Assembly: GCF_014799995.1 (NCBI RefSeq)
Contig: NZ_JAAVGY010000006.1
Coordinates: forward strand, 11,609-75,608
DNA length: 64,000 nt
Direction: 5' to 3'
Source: Helicobacter sp.
Lineage (GTDB): Bacteria; Campylobacterota; Campylobacteria; Campylobacterales; Helicobacteraceae
Under the pieces are notes generated by a model that saw only the letters and a list, made by a program, of their open reading frames with translations, was not told where the DNA came from and ran no database searches. This document shows, in pieces, positions 1 to 8,918 of the stretch. How positions within the stretch are numbered: position 1 is the stretch's first letter; each line of letters starts with the position of its first letter. The position numbers were made by a program, and so were the translations under genes.

Positions 1-560
1 GCAAAATATCCCAAATTACCCCCATCTTTTGCAGAACCATTTTGCTTTTTTTCTTGAATAATCTCATTGAATCTTGCAGCTGCATTTTTACCCGCTTTTT
101 TTAAGTCTGCAATGATGGCTTTTGCATCACTTTCACTATCTACCAAAATATGGCTTGCCTTTACCATTTCGGGTTGCACAAATTTTGATTTGTTTTGATT
201 ATAAAACTGGCTAATCTCTGCGTCTGTTACTTTGATTTTTTCCATTTGTTTGCGCATCCACACTTCAAGCGTCAATTCCTCTTCTATATTTGCGAGTGCT
301 TCTTTAAACTCCTTAGAGCTTTGGATTTTATCTTTTTTGGCTTGCTCAATTAATAGCTTGCGCTCAATGGCTTGATGAATAATCTGCCCTTTTGCGTCCT
401 CTGGTAATTGTTCAAACGCTACGCCGGGCAAGGAACGCATCAAAGGCGCAATATCTTTTTCTGTAATAGCATTACCATTGACTTTTGCATAATCTTTCGC
501 AAAACTTGCACTCTGTAACAATGCAAATGCAACCATAGAACTAATGAGAATCTTTTTCAT
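1..560 (-). CDS. Periplasmic peptidyl-prolyl cis-trans isomerase, PpiC/SurA-like (PEB4/CBF2 type), 3' end cut by the window
   Basis: The reading frame starts at ATG 558-560 with an AAGG ribosome site six bases upstream, and runs off the left edge after about 186 codons. The first 21 residues form a Sec signal peptide (MKKILISSMVAFALLQSASFA). A helical SurA-like region follows, and from about residue 134 the KASHILV motif opens a parvulin rotamase domain. By family knowledge such proteins fold outer-membrane proteins in the periplasm; the Campylobacter relative is the PEB4/Cbf2 antigen. The gene lies downstream of nrfA on the same strand but behind a terminator hairpin, so it is probably transcribed separately. 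The C-terminal half of the rotamase domain is not in the window. Confidence 0.85.
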   Translation of the reverse strand, partial: MKKILISSMVAFALLQSASFAKDYAKVNGNAITEKDIAPLMRSLPGVAFEQLPEDAKGQIIHQAIERKLLIEQAKKDKIQSSKEFKEALANIEEELTLEVWMRKQMEKIKVTDAEISQFYNQNKSKFVQPEMVKASHILVDSESDAKAIIADLKKAGKNAAARFNEIIQEKKQNGSAKDGGNLGYF

Positions 561-624
561 GTTTAACCTTAATTTTAAAATTTTTGGAATTTTACCTTAT
601 TAACGATGAATATTAATTAAAAAA

Positions 625-630
625 ATTATA
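625..630 (-). promoter_or_regulatory. Probable -10 box for the PpiC-like gene
   Basis: On the minus strand a perfect TATAAT lies about 65 bases upstream of the ATG, in an AT-rich stretch between the nrfA terminator and the isomerase gene. No convincing -35 box is visible, which is usual for sigma-70 promoters in this phylum. No transcription start is known. Confidence 0.4.
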
Positions 631-692
631 AAGTTGAATCAAAATCAAGATTCATTCAAGAAAGAAATAAAGATGAAAGAATATTAAAGAAA

Positions 693-719
693 TTCCCAAA
701 TGCTTGGAGCATTTGGGAA
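693..719 (-). terminator. Rho-independent terminator of nrfHA
   Basis: A perfect 12-bp inverted repeat (TTCCCAAATGCT / AGCATTTGGGAA) with a 3-base loop starts 5 bases beyond the nrfA stop codon. On the minus strand it is followed by a T-rich stretch. This separates nrfHA from the isomerase gene downstream. Confidence 0.8.
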
Positions 720-724
720 ACATA

Positions 725-2578
725 TTAGTAGGCAGAAGTTTTAGAATCAATTGCCTTGTAATTGTAAGGTTTATTGTTTTTATCCAAATCCATCAATTCT
801 TTTGGAGCTGGTCCATTGATTTCTTTGTGTTGATAATAACGTTCGCCTGCCTTATGTCCATTTAAATCCACTTTATAAACAATTTCACCGGGATTATATT
901 TTTGAATTTCCTCAAATCCTAGATTAGAAGTTTGGAAATCTTTGATTCCATTGGCATTTGCAATCTCTACAAGTTTGGTTTGCCCCATTCTTGCCATTTC
1001 TACTGCTTGCAATAGCATTCTGCTTGCTTCTCTTGGATTATGGAATCCTGTGGAGTTTTCAGCACCGACAAAGTCTCCTCTCATTTGCCCTTTGCGATGA
1101 AGCTCTAATGGCTCTTTTAGTGCAGCAGAAATCTTTTTATCATCTGCTTTGCCATCAGTTTGGTAAGCTGGCAATGCACCAAGTTTCTCACGCATAGTTT
1201 TAATGTCTTCAATCAAGCTAACGGTTGCATATTCTGCACTTCTCAAATCAAATGCGATAGATTTTTGAATATCAAAAATTTGTGCTTTAAGATATTCTTC
1301 GCTTTGTGTATGGCAAGTTTTGCAAGCCGCATTAATATCTTGTAGTGGAGAAGTGATATTGTGTTCTGTCATTTTTTTCGCCCCTTTGCGTTTATAAGGC
1401 ATATGGCAATCTGCACAACTCACACCATTAGCCGCATGCACACCACCACTGAAAAGCTCTGTTTCTGGATGTTGGATTTTCAACATTGGAGCTTTAGTGA
1501 TTTTGTGTTGCCAATCTAGCGGGAATACATCACGCACTTTTTCATAATGGTCATCAAACATTTCAATTCTGAATGGCTCATTTTTCTTCCAAGCACTCCA
1601 AGGGAATACTAATTCAAGTCCTGCAACTTCAATTTCTGTTGGTTGGTTGCCATTTCTCCAAGAATCAAATTCATCATAAGTTTTTTGTGTCCCATTAAAC
1701 CATTTTTGTGTAGGATCATTTGCAATAGATTCTCCCACAACTTTGACTTTTGTGCCTGTTGGCTTGAAGTAATACTCTACATGGCATTGAGAACAAACCA
1801 ATGTGCGCATTTCATCACGACTTGCTTTGATTCCTGTTACAGGGTCTTTTTGGTAACCACGACTTGCAAGTGCATTAATGGCTGCTGGACGTGTAAGACG
1901 CAACTGCATATCAGTTGGATTATGGCAGTCTGCACAAGTTACACCCATTCTTTTACCCCCGTGTGGTCCGCTATGCTCGGGTGAGTTTTCAGCGATTCCA
2001 TCAACAGCAGGGACATTTTTAATCATTGTCCAATACTTTGTAGAGTTAAAAGAAACCCATTTTTCTTCTGGAGTATTTCCGATTCCGACATTTTTAAGCA
2101 ACCAAGGAGTCCAACCGCTATGGCAGTTCATACAAGCGGTAGGTTGTCCGCCAAATGCGCCAAATCCGTGTGCATTCAAGAAATCTTTATTGTTTCTTGC
2201 GGTATCCATTTGATCTACTTGAATCCAAAAGTGTCCTCTTTCTTCGTTTGCATCAATGCTAAAAGGATAACCTGCCCAAAGAATCGTAAGTTGTGGATAA
2301 CGAATCAATTTAGAATAAGCTAAATTTCCTCCAAATTCTGTTGAGATTGGAGCTTGTTTTTCCACTGTTAGATACATATCCAAATAATCTGGGAAATTTT
2401 TACCCCAATGGTCAAAAGTTGGATTCTCATCACTCATTTCTACAAAGCCCTTAGAGCTTAGCCCACCTGTGCCTTCTGCTTGTTTTTTGCTAATATCAGA
2501 ATTTAGCCAAAACATTCCAGCAATCACAATTAAAACAATCACCACCAAAATTGGCATTAAAGGCGATTTTTTTTGCAT
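725..2578 (-). CDS. nrfA: Ammonia-forming cytochrome c nitrite reductase NrfA, pentaheme
   Basis: The 617-residue protein reduces nitrite to ammonium with six electrons in the periplasm. An N-terminal anchor/signal segment (about residues 8-25) precedes five heme motifs at C149-H153, C215-H219, C262-H266, C388-H392 and C419-H423. Expected catalytic residues are visible: Arg in KRMGVTC (210), Tyr in CHVEYYF (269/270) and His in KIQHPE (370). The first heme, which carries the active site, is CMNCH and not the usual CX2CK; this is also the form in Campylobacter jejuni, and it removes the need for the dedicated NrfI lyase known in Wolinella. The length matches the long Campylobacter-type NrfA. 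It is preceded by its quinol dehydrogenase NrfH, 17 bases upstream. Confidence 0.97.
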   Translation of the reverse strand: MQKKSPLMPILVVIVLIVIAGMFWLNSDISKKQAEGTGGLSSKGFVEMSDENPTFDHWGKNFPDYLDMYLTVEKQAPISTEFGGNLAYSKLIRYPQLTILWAGYPFSIDANEERGHFWIQVDQMDTARNNKDFLNAHGFGAFGGQPTACMNCHSGWTPWLLKNVGIGNTPEEKWVSFNSTKYWTMIKNVPAVDGIAENSPEHSGPHGGKRMGVTCADCHNPTDMQLRLTRPAAINALASRGYQKDPVTGIKASRDEMRTLVCSQCHVEYYFKPTGTKVKVVGESIANDPTQKWFNGTQKTYDEFDSWRNGNQPTEIEVAGLELVFPWSAWKKNEPFRIEMFDDHYEKVRDVFPLDWQHKITKAPMLKIQHPETELFSGGVHAANGVSCADCHMPYKRKGAKKMTEHNITSPLQDINAACKTCHTQSEEYLKAQIFDIQKSIAFDLRSAEYATVSLIEDIKTMREKLGALPAYQTDGKADDKKISAALKEPLELHRKGQMRGDFVGAENSTGFHNPREASRMLLQAVEMARMGQTKLVEIANANGIKDFQTSNLGFEEIQKYNPGEIVYKVDLNGHKAGERYYQHKEINGPAPKELMDLDKNNKPYNYKAIDSKTSAY

Positions 2579-2595
2579 TTTAACCTCCTAAAAAT

Positions 2596-3102
2596 TTAAA
2601 AACCTCGTTTATGTCCTACGCCTGCGTGGCAAGAAACACAACTAAGAGACTCGTTTCCGTGTGGATTAGTCGTAGGATTTACGACATTACTCACCATTTC
2701 GCTATGACAACGCACGCAATTATCTTGAATCATACCTTTAGATTTTTGTGTCGCACTTAAGTTTGTTGGCAACACATCTAACTTAAAGGTAAAAGCATAC
2801 GCATGCCCTACTCCACTCTCCGCTTTTGCAATCCACTTTTCTACAAATTCGTGCGGCAAATGGCAATCATTACAAGTTGCACGTGGTTTTCCAGCGATTT
2901 TTTTTGAATGCGAACCCTTAAGCCAATCATTATAAACATCATTCATAATATGGCAATTATTACAGGCTTCACTCTCGTTGCTAAAGTAAGACATACCTTT
3001 TGCATTATAAAAAGTATATAGTCCCACAATACAAGCAACGACGCATAGAATCCCAAGCAACAAAGCGACAAATGGGAGCGGTTTAGATTCTTTACTTTCC
3101 AA
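2596..3102 (-). CDS. nrfH: Cytochrome c nitrite reductase small subunit NrfH, tetraheme quinol dehydrogenase
   Basis: The 168-residue NapC/NirT-family protein has one membrane anchor (about residues 10-32) and four CX2CH heme motifs at C47-H51, C77-H81, C129-H133 and C155-H159. It takes electrons from menaquinol at the outer face of the membrane and passes them to NrfA. The chosen start is TTG at 3100-3102, placed just downstream of a strong AAGGAG site; no ATG in frame fits better. It is the first gene of a two-gene nrfHA operon, with a CRP/FNR-type box about 90 bases upstream. Confidence 0.96.
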   Translation of the reverse strand: MESKESKPLPFVALLLGILCVVACIVGLYTFYNAKGMSYFSNESEACNNCHIMNDVYNDWLKGSHSKKIAGKPRATCNDCHLPHEFVEKWIAKAESGVGHAYAFTFKLDVLPTNLSATQKSKGMIQDNCVRCHSEMVSNVVNPTTNPHGNESLSCVSCHAGVGHKRGF

Positions 3103-3166
3103 CCTACGCTCCTTTTAGTATTTTTTGAATCCAAAATCCTAAAGAGATTCCAAACTCAAGGGAATT

Positions 3167-3208
3167 ATTTTAGCTTTATTTTTTAAAAACTTTCTTGACT
3201 TAAATCAA
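3167..3208 (-). promoter_or_regulatory. nrfHA promoter: CRP/FNR-family box plus -10
   Basis: Read on the minus strand, positions 3208-3195 give TTGATTTAAGTCAA, which differs from the FNR consensus (TTGAT-N4-ATCAA) by one base in the second half. Exactly 22 bases further on lies TAAAAT (3172-3167), a fair -10 box. That spacing puts the box centre near -41.5, the class II activator position. Family knowledge: Crp-Fnr regulators such as NssA control nrf in Wolinella. Which regulator acts here is inference. Confidence 0.6.
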
Positions 3209-3318
3209 AAAGTAAATGAAAGGTAAATAAAGAAATGTTCTTGCAAGCGAATTTTTAAACTTGCGCGACAATTCATAATTTTATCTTATTATGGAATATT
3301 TTGATTGTTAAGATTATG

Positions 3319-3390
3319 GATTGCCACGCCGCTAAACCACTCACAACGATAAATCATTGTGAGCTGATTTACAAAACTTTCGTGGCAATC
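3319..3390. repeat. Nested inverted repeat between dcuA and the nrf promoter
   Basis: Outer arms GATTGCCACG (3319-3328) and CGTGGCAATC (3381-3390) are perfect complements. Inside them CTCACAA (3340-3346) pairs with TTGTGAG (3357-3363). The outer arm is the same sequence that borders the intergenic palindromes elsewhere in the window, so this is a member of that family. It may also act as the dcuA terminator. Nothing coding is seen in the 332-base gap between nrfH and dcuA. Confidence 0.75.
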
Positions 3391-3434
3391 TCAATGAGAG
3401 AAATATCCCCTAAGCACAAAGGCTTAAGAGTGGT

Positions 3435-4781
3435 TTATACAAAAGCAACTGCAACAAATCCTAAGATAACACTAAAGGCAATTGCTAAGACACCCGGAAT
3501 CAAGAAAGCGTGGTTGAAGATATACTTACCGATTCTTGTTGAACCTGTATCGTCCATTTGCACTGCACCTAACAATGTAGGATAAGTTGGCAACACGAAC
3601 AATGCAGAAACTGCGGCAAAAGAAGCAACAATCATATAAGAATCGCCCGGATTTGCTACACTAATACCAAGTGCTGTAATCACCACAGGTGTAATGGCTT
3701 TTGCTGTTGCCGCTTGGGAGTAAAGCAAGGTTGCAGCGAAGAAATAAGCCACCGCAAGCAACGCTGGAATTTGTTTAACCAAATCACTTGAAAGCTCACC
3801 GATTTGTGTTTTGTAGCCATCTACGAAAGTATTTCCAAGCCAAGCCACACCTAACACACACACGCACGCAACCATACCACTTTTAAAGACGCTAGATTCT
3901 GTGATTTTATTGACTTCAATCTTACAAAGAATCGTGATAAAAGTAGCCACTCCAAGCATAAAGCTCATAATCGCCGCATCTCTTGGCACGATAACATTTT
4001 CAATCAAGACGGGTTTGCCACCGATTCTTGAAATCGCAGTCGCATAAAGAACAACCAACAAAACGCCGATAAGGAAAATCCCGACAGAGAGTTTTGCACC
4101 TTCTTTAAGTTGCATATTTTGCGCACCCACAGAAGGTTTAACCAAGCCTTTTGCCAATCTTTCTTGATATACAGGGTCTTTGCTCAAATCAAGATTAGAG
4201 AACATTGTAACCACCAATGCAGTGAGCATACAACCTACAAATGTAGTTGGAATCCAAATTCCAAGCAAGAGTGGATAACTCCAACCAAGTGGCTCTAATG
4301 CTCCTGTCATATACACGACCGCCGCACTTACAGGGCTTGCAGTAATTGCGATTTGGCTTGCAACCACAGCAATAGAAAGCGGTGCAGAGGGTTTAATGTT
4401 TTGCTCTTTTGCAACCTCAACGATAACAGGAATCATAGAAAACGCAGTGTGTCCAGTCCCTGCTAAAATTGTCAAGAAATAAGTAACGGTAGGAGCAAGG
4501 TAGTTGATATATTTTGGGTTAGAGCGCAAGATTCTTTCTGCGATTTGAACCAAATAATCCAAGCCTCCCGCAAGTTGCATTGCAGAAATTGCTGCAATAA
4601 CAGACATAATAATTAAAATAACGTCCCACGGAATCGCGCCCGGTTTCATACCAAGACAAAGCCCTAAAATCACAACGCCCAAACCTCCAGCATAACCAAT
4701 TCCGATTCCTCCAAGTCTAATCCCTACAAAAATCGCGCCAAGTAGCACAATCACTTGCAGGATAAGCATCAACATTTCCAT
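3435..4781 (-). CDS. dcuA: Anaerobic C4-dicarboxylate transporter DcuA/DcuB family
   Basis: A 448-residue, very hydrophobic protein with about ten or more membrane segments and the length typical of DcuA/DcuB. It exchanges aspartate, fumarate and succinate across the inner membrane, feeding fumarate respiration and aspartate use. It sits 9 bases after aspA on the same strand, an arrangement that favours the DcuA assignment (aspartate uptake, with aspartase making fumarate). Start is the ATG at 4779-4781 behind AAGGAAA. DcuA and DcuB cannot be separated with certainty from sequence alone. Confidence 0.9.
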   Translation of the reverse strand: MEMLMLILQVIVLLGAIFVGIRLGGIGIGYAGGLGVVILGLCLGMKPGAIPWDVILIIMSVIAAISAMQLAGGLDYLVQIAERILRSNPKYINYLAPTVTYFLTILAGTGHTAFSMIPVIVEVAKEQNIKPSAPLSIAVVASQIAITASPVSAAVVYMTGALEPLGWSYPLLLGIWIPTTFVGCMLTALVVTMFSNLDLSKDPVYQERLAKGLVKPSVGAQNMQLKEGAKLSVGIFLIGVLLVVLYATAISRIGGKPVLIENVIVPRDAAIMSFMLGVATFITILCKIEVNKITESSVFKSGMVACVCVLGVAWLGNTFVDGYKTQIGELSSDLVKQIPALLAVAYFFAATLLYSQAATAKAITPVVITALGISVANPGDSYMIVASFAAVSALFVLPTYPTLLGAVQMDDTGSTRIGKYIFNHAFLIPGVLAIAFSVILGFVAVAFV

Positions 4782-4790
4782 AGAATTTCC

Positions 4791-6197
4791 TTATTTTTTT
4801 GATTTCATTTGCGGATTTAGCATATTTTGTGGGTCTAAGATTTTGTCAATTTCTTCTTTTGGCAAATATCCTCTCTCTAAACAAATATCCGCTACTGATT
4901 TACCTGTTTGCAATGCTTCTTTTGCCATACTAGCAGATTTTTCGTAACCCAACACAGGATTAAATGCAGTTACGATTCCGATAGAATTAAGCACAGATTG
5001 TTTGCAAGCCTCTGGATTGGCTGTTAAACCTTTGATTGCTTTTTGCGCTAAAGTTCTCATTGCATTTTCTAAAACAATGACAGAATTAAAGAGTGCGTAA
5101 GCAATTCCGGGTTCAAATGCGTTTAATTCAAACTCGCCTCTTTCGCTGCAAAGCATAATCGTTACATCATTTCCAATAACTTCATAGCAAGCTTCACCCA
5201 CTACTTCGCAAATTACAGGATTCACTTTACCGGGCATAATGGAACTTCCGGGCTGCATTTTGGGTAAATTCACTTCTCCAAGTCCGCATCTAGGACCACT
5301 ATTCATCAATCTTATATCATTTGCGATTTTAGAAAGTCTCACTGCGGCAGTTTTTAGCGCACCACTAACATGCACGAAATCCGCTGTGTCTTGTGTCGCA
5401 GCAATGAAATCTTCTGCGGGCTTAAACTCTACACCTGTGATGTCTTTGAGTTTTTTCTCTACGACAAACTTATAGTCTGGGTGGCAGTTGATTCCTGTTC
5501 CAATCGCGGTTGCACCCATATTAAGAATCGTCATAGATTCTCTTGCCGCTTTGATTTTCGCAATATCACTTTTAAGATAACTTGCAAACGCATTAAAGGT
5601 ATTACCAAGTGTTGTTGGCACAGCATCTTCTAACTCTGTGCGCCCCATTTTAATAATGTCTTTCCATTCTTTCGCTTTTTTCTCAAGTTCAGCTTTAAGC
5701 TCTTCCATTGCCTCAAGCAAGTGTCCTAGCTTCTCGTGTGTTGCAACTTTGATAGAGCTTGGATAGGTATCATTTGTGGATTGTCCTAAATTCGTATGAT
5801 CATTTGGGTGCAAATATTGGTATTCTCCCTTTTTGTGTCCCAAACTTTCTAATGCAATATTTGTAATGACCTCATTGACATTCATATTTGTAGATGTTCC
5901 TGCACCCCCTTGCATCATATCTACGACAAATTGGTCAATGAATTCACCTGCAATCAATCTATCTGCGGCTTTTGCAATTGCATCTGCTTTTTCCGCGTCA
6001 AGCACTCCCACTTCTTTATTTGCTAATGCCGCTGCTTTTTTGATTTGCGCAAAGGCTTTAACAAAAAAGGGATAATTTTTGAGAGTTCTTCCTGTCATTT
6101 TGAAGTTTTCCAAAGCTCTAAAAGTTTGGACTCCATAATAGACGGAATCGTCAATTTCTAGCTCGCCGATGAAGTCATGTTCTTTTCTAGTTCCCAT
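4791..6197 (-). CDS. aspA: Aspartate ammonia-lyase (aspartase)
   Basis: The 468-residue protein belongs to the fumarase/aspartase superfamily and converts L-aspartate to fumarate plus ammonium in the cytoplasm. The superfamily signature GSSIMPGKVNP lies at about residues 317-327 and holds the catalytic serine loop. An earlier GQSTNDTYP substrate-binding motif is also present. Length matches bacterial AspA. ATG 6195-6197 is preceded by AGAAGG. It is the first gene of an aspA-dcuA operon that supplies fumarate as electron acceptor, next to the nrf nitrite system. Fumarase class II is the only close alternative; the Dcu neighbour argues for aspartase. Confidence 0.95.
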   Translation of the reverse strand: MGTRKEHDFIGELEIDDSVYYGVQTFRALENFKMTGRTLKNYPFFVKAFAQIKKAAALANKEVGVLDAEKADAIAKAADRLIAGEFIDQFVVDMMQGGAGTSTNMNVNEVITNIALESLGHKKGEYQYLHPNDHTNLGQSTNDTYPSSIKVATHEKLGHLLEAMEELKAELEKKAKEWKDIIKMGRTELEDAVPTTLGNTFNAFASYLKSDIAKIKAARESMTILNMGATAIGTGINCHPDYKFVVEKKLKDITGVEFKPAEDFIAATQDTADFVHVSGALKTAAVRLSKIANDIRLMNSGPRCGLGEVNLPKMQPGSSIMPGKVNPVICEVVGEACYEVIGNDVTIMLCSERGEFELNAFEPGIAYALFNSVIVLENAMRTLAQKAIKGLTANPEACKQSVLNSIGIVTAFNPVLGYEKSASMAKEALQTGKSVADICLERGYLPKEEIDKILDPQNMLNPQMKSKK

Positions 6198-6322
6198 GAT
6201 AACCCTTCTATTTTAAAATTTTAAAGATTAACCTTGAATAATCTTTAATGAATAGATATTACACTTGATATATTTATATTTTAATAAAATCCAATATATA
6301 AAATAAAAATTTTATAATTTTT

Positions 6323-7675
6323 TTATTTTCTCAAAATTCCTTTTTGATATTCATAGAGGATAATCCCAAATGCAACGAAAGTTGCACATAAAGTTCCCAT
6401 TGGATAGGACAGAATCACTCCATTAAATCCATACATTTTGGGCAGAATCATCACAAAACAAAGCGCGAAAAGCAGCGTATAAGAAAAGGTAATAATAAAA
6501 GAACTAAGCGTGCGCTGAATTGACTGAAAGAATATCGCACTGACGATATTAACCCCTAAGAGAATATAACCCAAAAAATAAAATTTCATTGCATTTTGCG
6601 TGTCATTCAACAAACTTGCGTCCCGCATTGCAATGTCATCAGGCAAAAACCAAGCCACAAGGAAAGGAGAAAAAACAAAAGACAAACAATAAAGCGCGAT
6701 TCCACCTCCAAAGCTAAAAACTAAACCGAAGTTAAACACTCCTCGCACACGCTCCATTAACCCCGCACCATAGTTAAAGCTTGCAATGGGTTGCACACCT
6801 TGCGCCATAGAAAGCAGAATCGTAAAGGGAATAATCCCGACATACATTAACACACTATAAATCGCCAATCCCCTATCTCCTGCGATTTCTACAATCGTAT
6901 GATTGAAAATCAACATCATAATGCTTACACTAATCTCCGAGCTACTCTGTGGGATTCCATTTTTGGTTGCGCTCAAAAGTGCGTAAATATCAAAAGCCTT
7001 GATTAGATACAAATCACCCCTCTTGCGCAAGAAATGCCAAAGCAAAATGCACATTCCAATTCCGTGCCCAAGAAGCGTAGCTAATGCACTGCTTGCGATT
7101 CCAAGCTCTAAGACAAATAAGAAAAAGTAATTCAGTAGGATATTCGCCAATGAGCCAATTACCATTGCCGTCATTGCAAGCACAGGCTGCTTGTCGTTAA
7201 TCGCAAAAATATCTAGCATAGGGTGCAACACAATGATGAATGCTCCAAGATAAATCACTTCGGTGTAATGCTGCACGAGCGGCAAAAGTGTCTCGCTACT
7301 CCCAAGTAAAAGGGCAATAGAATCACTATAAAAATAAAGTGCGATTCCGCCAATGAGGCTGGTGCTTAGTGCAAAATAAAACACGCTACTAAACACAATC
7401 CGCGCACGAAAGGCTTTGCCACGTCCTAAGAAATAAGAAGCCATTGCCGCAGCTCCTACGCTAAAGAGCAGCTCAAAGGCAATCAGAATCGGAAAAATAG
7501 GCCACGCGATTCCAATGGCTGCAAGCGCACTTTCACCGAGTTTCTTGCCTACAAAGATTCCGTCAATCGTAGAATAAGTAGAAAGCGCAAGCATTGCGAC
7601 AAGTGAGGGCAAAAAATAAGTCAAAAAGAGTTTTGGAATCGCGGTAGTTTTGAGATTTGCCTTTTGTTTTTGCAA
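6323..7675 (-). CDS. MATE-family multidrug/cation efflux protein
   Basis: A 450-residue inner-membrane protein with about 12 membrane segments arranged as two similar halves, as in MATE (NorM/DinF/MepA-like) exporters. The N-terminal stretch contains STIDGIFVGKKLGE, a typical first-helix motif, and the second half has AQGVQPIASFNYGAG. Such proteins export drugs or cations by Na+ or H+ antiport; the substrate is unknown. The start is TTG at 7673-7675, behind GGAG with a 7-base gap. It appears monocistronic, with a repeat-filled gap upstream. Confidence 0.88.
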   Translation of the reverse strand: MQKQKANLKTTAIPKLFLTYFLPSLVAMLALSTYSTIDGIFVGKKLGESALAAIGIAWPIFPILIAFELLFSVGAAAMASYFLGRGKAFRARIVFSSVFYFALSTSLIGGIALYFYSDSIALLLGSSETLLPLVQHYTEVIYLGAFIIVLHPMLDIFAINDKQPVLAMTAMVIGSLANILLNYFFLFVLELGIASSALATLLGHGIGMCILLWHFLRKRGDLYLIKAFDIYALLSATKNGIPQSSSEISVSIMMLIFNHTIVEIAGDRGLAIYSVLMYVGIIPFTILLSMAQGVQPIASFNYGAGLMERVRGVFNFGLVFSFGGGIALYCLSFVFSPFLVAWFLPDDIAMRDASLLNDTQNAMKFYFLGYILLGVNIVSAIFFQSIQRTLSSFIITFSYTLLFALCFVMILPKMYGFNGVILSYPMGTLCATFVAFGIILYEYQKGILRK

Positions 7676-7762
7676 AACTTACTCCATTGGGTTATTTTGA
7701 AGCTTTGGATTCTATCACAACTTTGCTTTACAATCAAAGCACGCAAACCTTATAATTTGGAA

Positions 7763-8095
7763 TCTCGCCTTTGTAGATTTTATTTTTGCAAGAATATAGA
7801 TTGCCACGATGCCTTGCGGAATCTCGCAAGGACGATAAGCTAACCACTTTGTCATTGCGAGGCTTTAGCCGAAGCAATCCATAATCTAAAATCTCACCAG
7901 CTTTTAAGATTCCATTGCTTAATTTTTCTAAAGTTCAATATTATAAATTGCCACGAATGCTACGCATTCTCGCAATGACGCAAGTTGTGTTTTTCATTTA
8001 TGCTAAATAATAGATTGCCGCAGCCTTTTACAAAGGCTTCTCAATGACGCAAGTTGTGAAATTGTTTGTCGTTACACTTCGCGTAATGACAAGTT
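7763..8095. repeat. Cluster of intergenic palindromic repeats (gap 7676-8150)
   Basis: The gap between hemD and the MATE gene holds four or five copies of the palindromic family. Outer arms resemble GATTGCCACGA and TCTCGCAATGACG. Two copies have perfect inner stems: GAATGC/GCATTC at 7955-7969, and AGCCTTT/AAAGGCT at 8022-8038. A copy in opposite orientation (GTCATTGCGAGG ... CAATCCATAATC) is at about 7851-7885. It is followed by the second module in reverse (AATCTCACC ... AAGATTCCATTGC). No gene is seen in the gap. Confidence 0.8.
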
Positions 8096-8150
8096 GGATA
8101 CGCAAAGCTTCAGCTACTTTATACTTCCCAAGCAGGGTATCACAAACCAC

Positions 8151-8873
8151 TTAAAGCGTCTTAGCAAACTCTAGTGCGACTTTTTTGCTTAACCTTGGAG
8201 AAAGCAAAATCTTTGCTTCAGTACCCAAAAGCTCCCTAGCGGATTTTTGCGTGGTTTCTCCGATACACAAGGCAATGAAACTAGAATCCCAAGCGAAATT
8301 CAGCAAAAATGCCTTAATGTGCGAGGGTGCGCTAAAAAACACTACACAATCTTGCGCCAAAGGCTTCTTTTGAGATTCTTTAAGCCGAAGTGGCGAAGTC
8401 TCATAAAGCACCGCTTGCATTAGAGGAATCGCACAATCTTGTAGAATCTGTGGGAGCGCAGAGGCAATCTTACGCGCCCGCACAAACAAAGGCTTCTTGC
8501 CTTGCAAATAAGGAATGAGCTCTTTTGCGAAATCCTCACCATACGCGCGACTTGCGCTAAAGGCAGCCTGCAAATCAAGATTCTTTAATGCCTCATTGCA
8601 CCCTGCCCCTAGAGTGAAGTTTGGTAGATTTCGCCACCTCTGCATTGCCTCTGTGGCATTGGGTAGGGATTCTAAATTTTCCCTCAAAGCAAGAATCGCG
8701 TTTGCGGAGGTAAAAATCAAAGAATCGCAAGAGCAAAACTGCTCCCAAATCCCGCTTGGAAAAATTGTTTGAATCTCCAAAAGTGGCAAAACCTCTATAA
8801 AACTTTTGGAATCTTGCGATTCTAAGGCATTCAAGGTGTCGTTTGTTTTTGTGATATAATAAATTGTTCTCAT
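8151..8873 (-). CDS. hemD: Uroporphyrinogen-III synthase
   Basis: A 240-residue cytoplasmic protein with the diverged HemD pattern: an N-terminal PLLEIQTI segment, SLIFTSANAI near residue 55, a central GYGxD-like region (AYGEDFAKEL) and a second VVFFSAPSH segment followed by LCIGETTQKSARELG-like residues. HemD cyclises hydroxymethylbilane to uroporphyrinogen III in heme and siroheme synthesis. Length fits the family. It is transcribed divergently from the rhodanese gene, whose start is 45 bases away. HemD sequences are poorly conserved, so the call rests on pattern and not on a single motif. Confidence 0.8.
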   Translation of the reverse strand: MRTIYYITKTNDTLNALESQDSKSFIEVLPLLEIQTIFPSGIWEQFCSCDSLIFTSANAILALRENLESLPNATEAMQRWRNLPNFTLGAGCNEALKNLDLQAAFSASRAYGEDFAKELIPYLQGKKPLFVRARKIASALPQILQDCAIPLMQAVLYETSPLRLKESQKKPLAQDCVVFFSAPSHIKAFLLNFAWDSSFIALCIGETTQKSARELLGTEAKILLSPRLSKKVALEFAKTL

Positions 8874-8918
8874 TTGTTTATTTTAACGAAATTTTATCAA
8901 AACACAAAAAGGCGGGCA

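Noticed and set aside
2550..2580. A8 run at the nrfA start as a phase-variation switch
   Set aside because: The run is short and the gene is a core respiratory enzyme; nothing else supports switching.
5239..6075. Several open frames opposite aspA
   Set aside because: They are shadows of a highly conserved gene, with no start signals.
7676..8150. tRNA or small structured RNA gene in the repeat-rich gaps
   Set aside because: Hairpins here follow the repeat-family pattern; no cloverleaf, T-loop sequence or known ncRNA core was seen in any gap.
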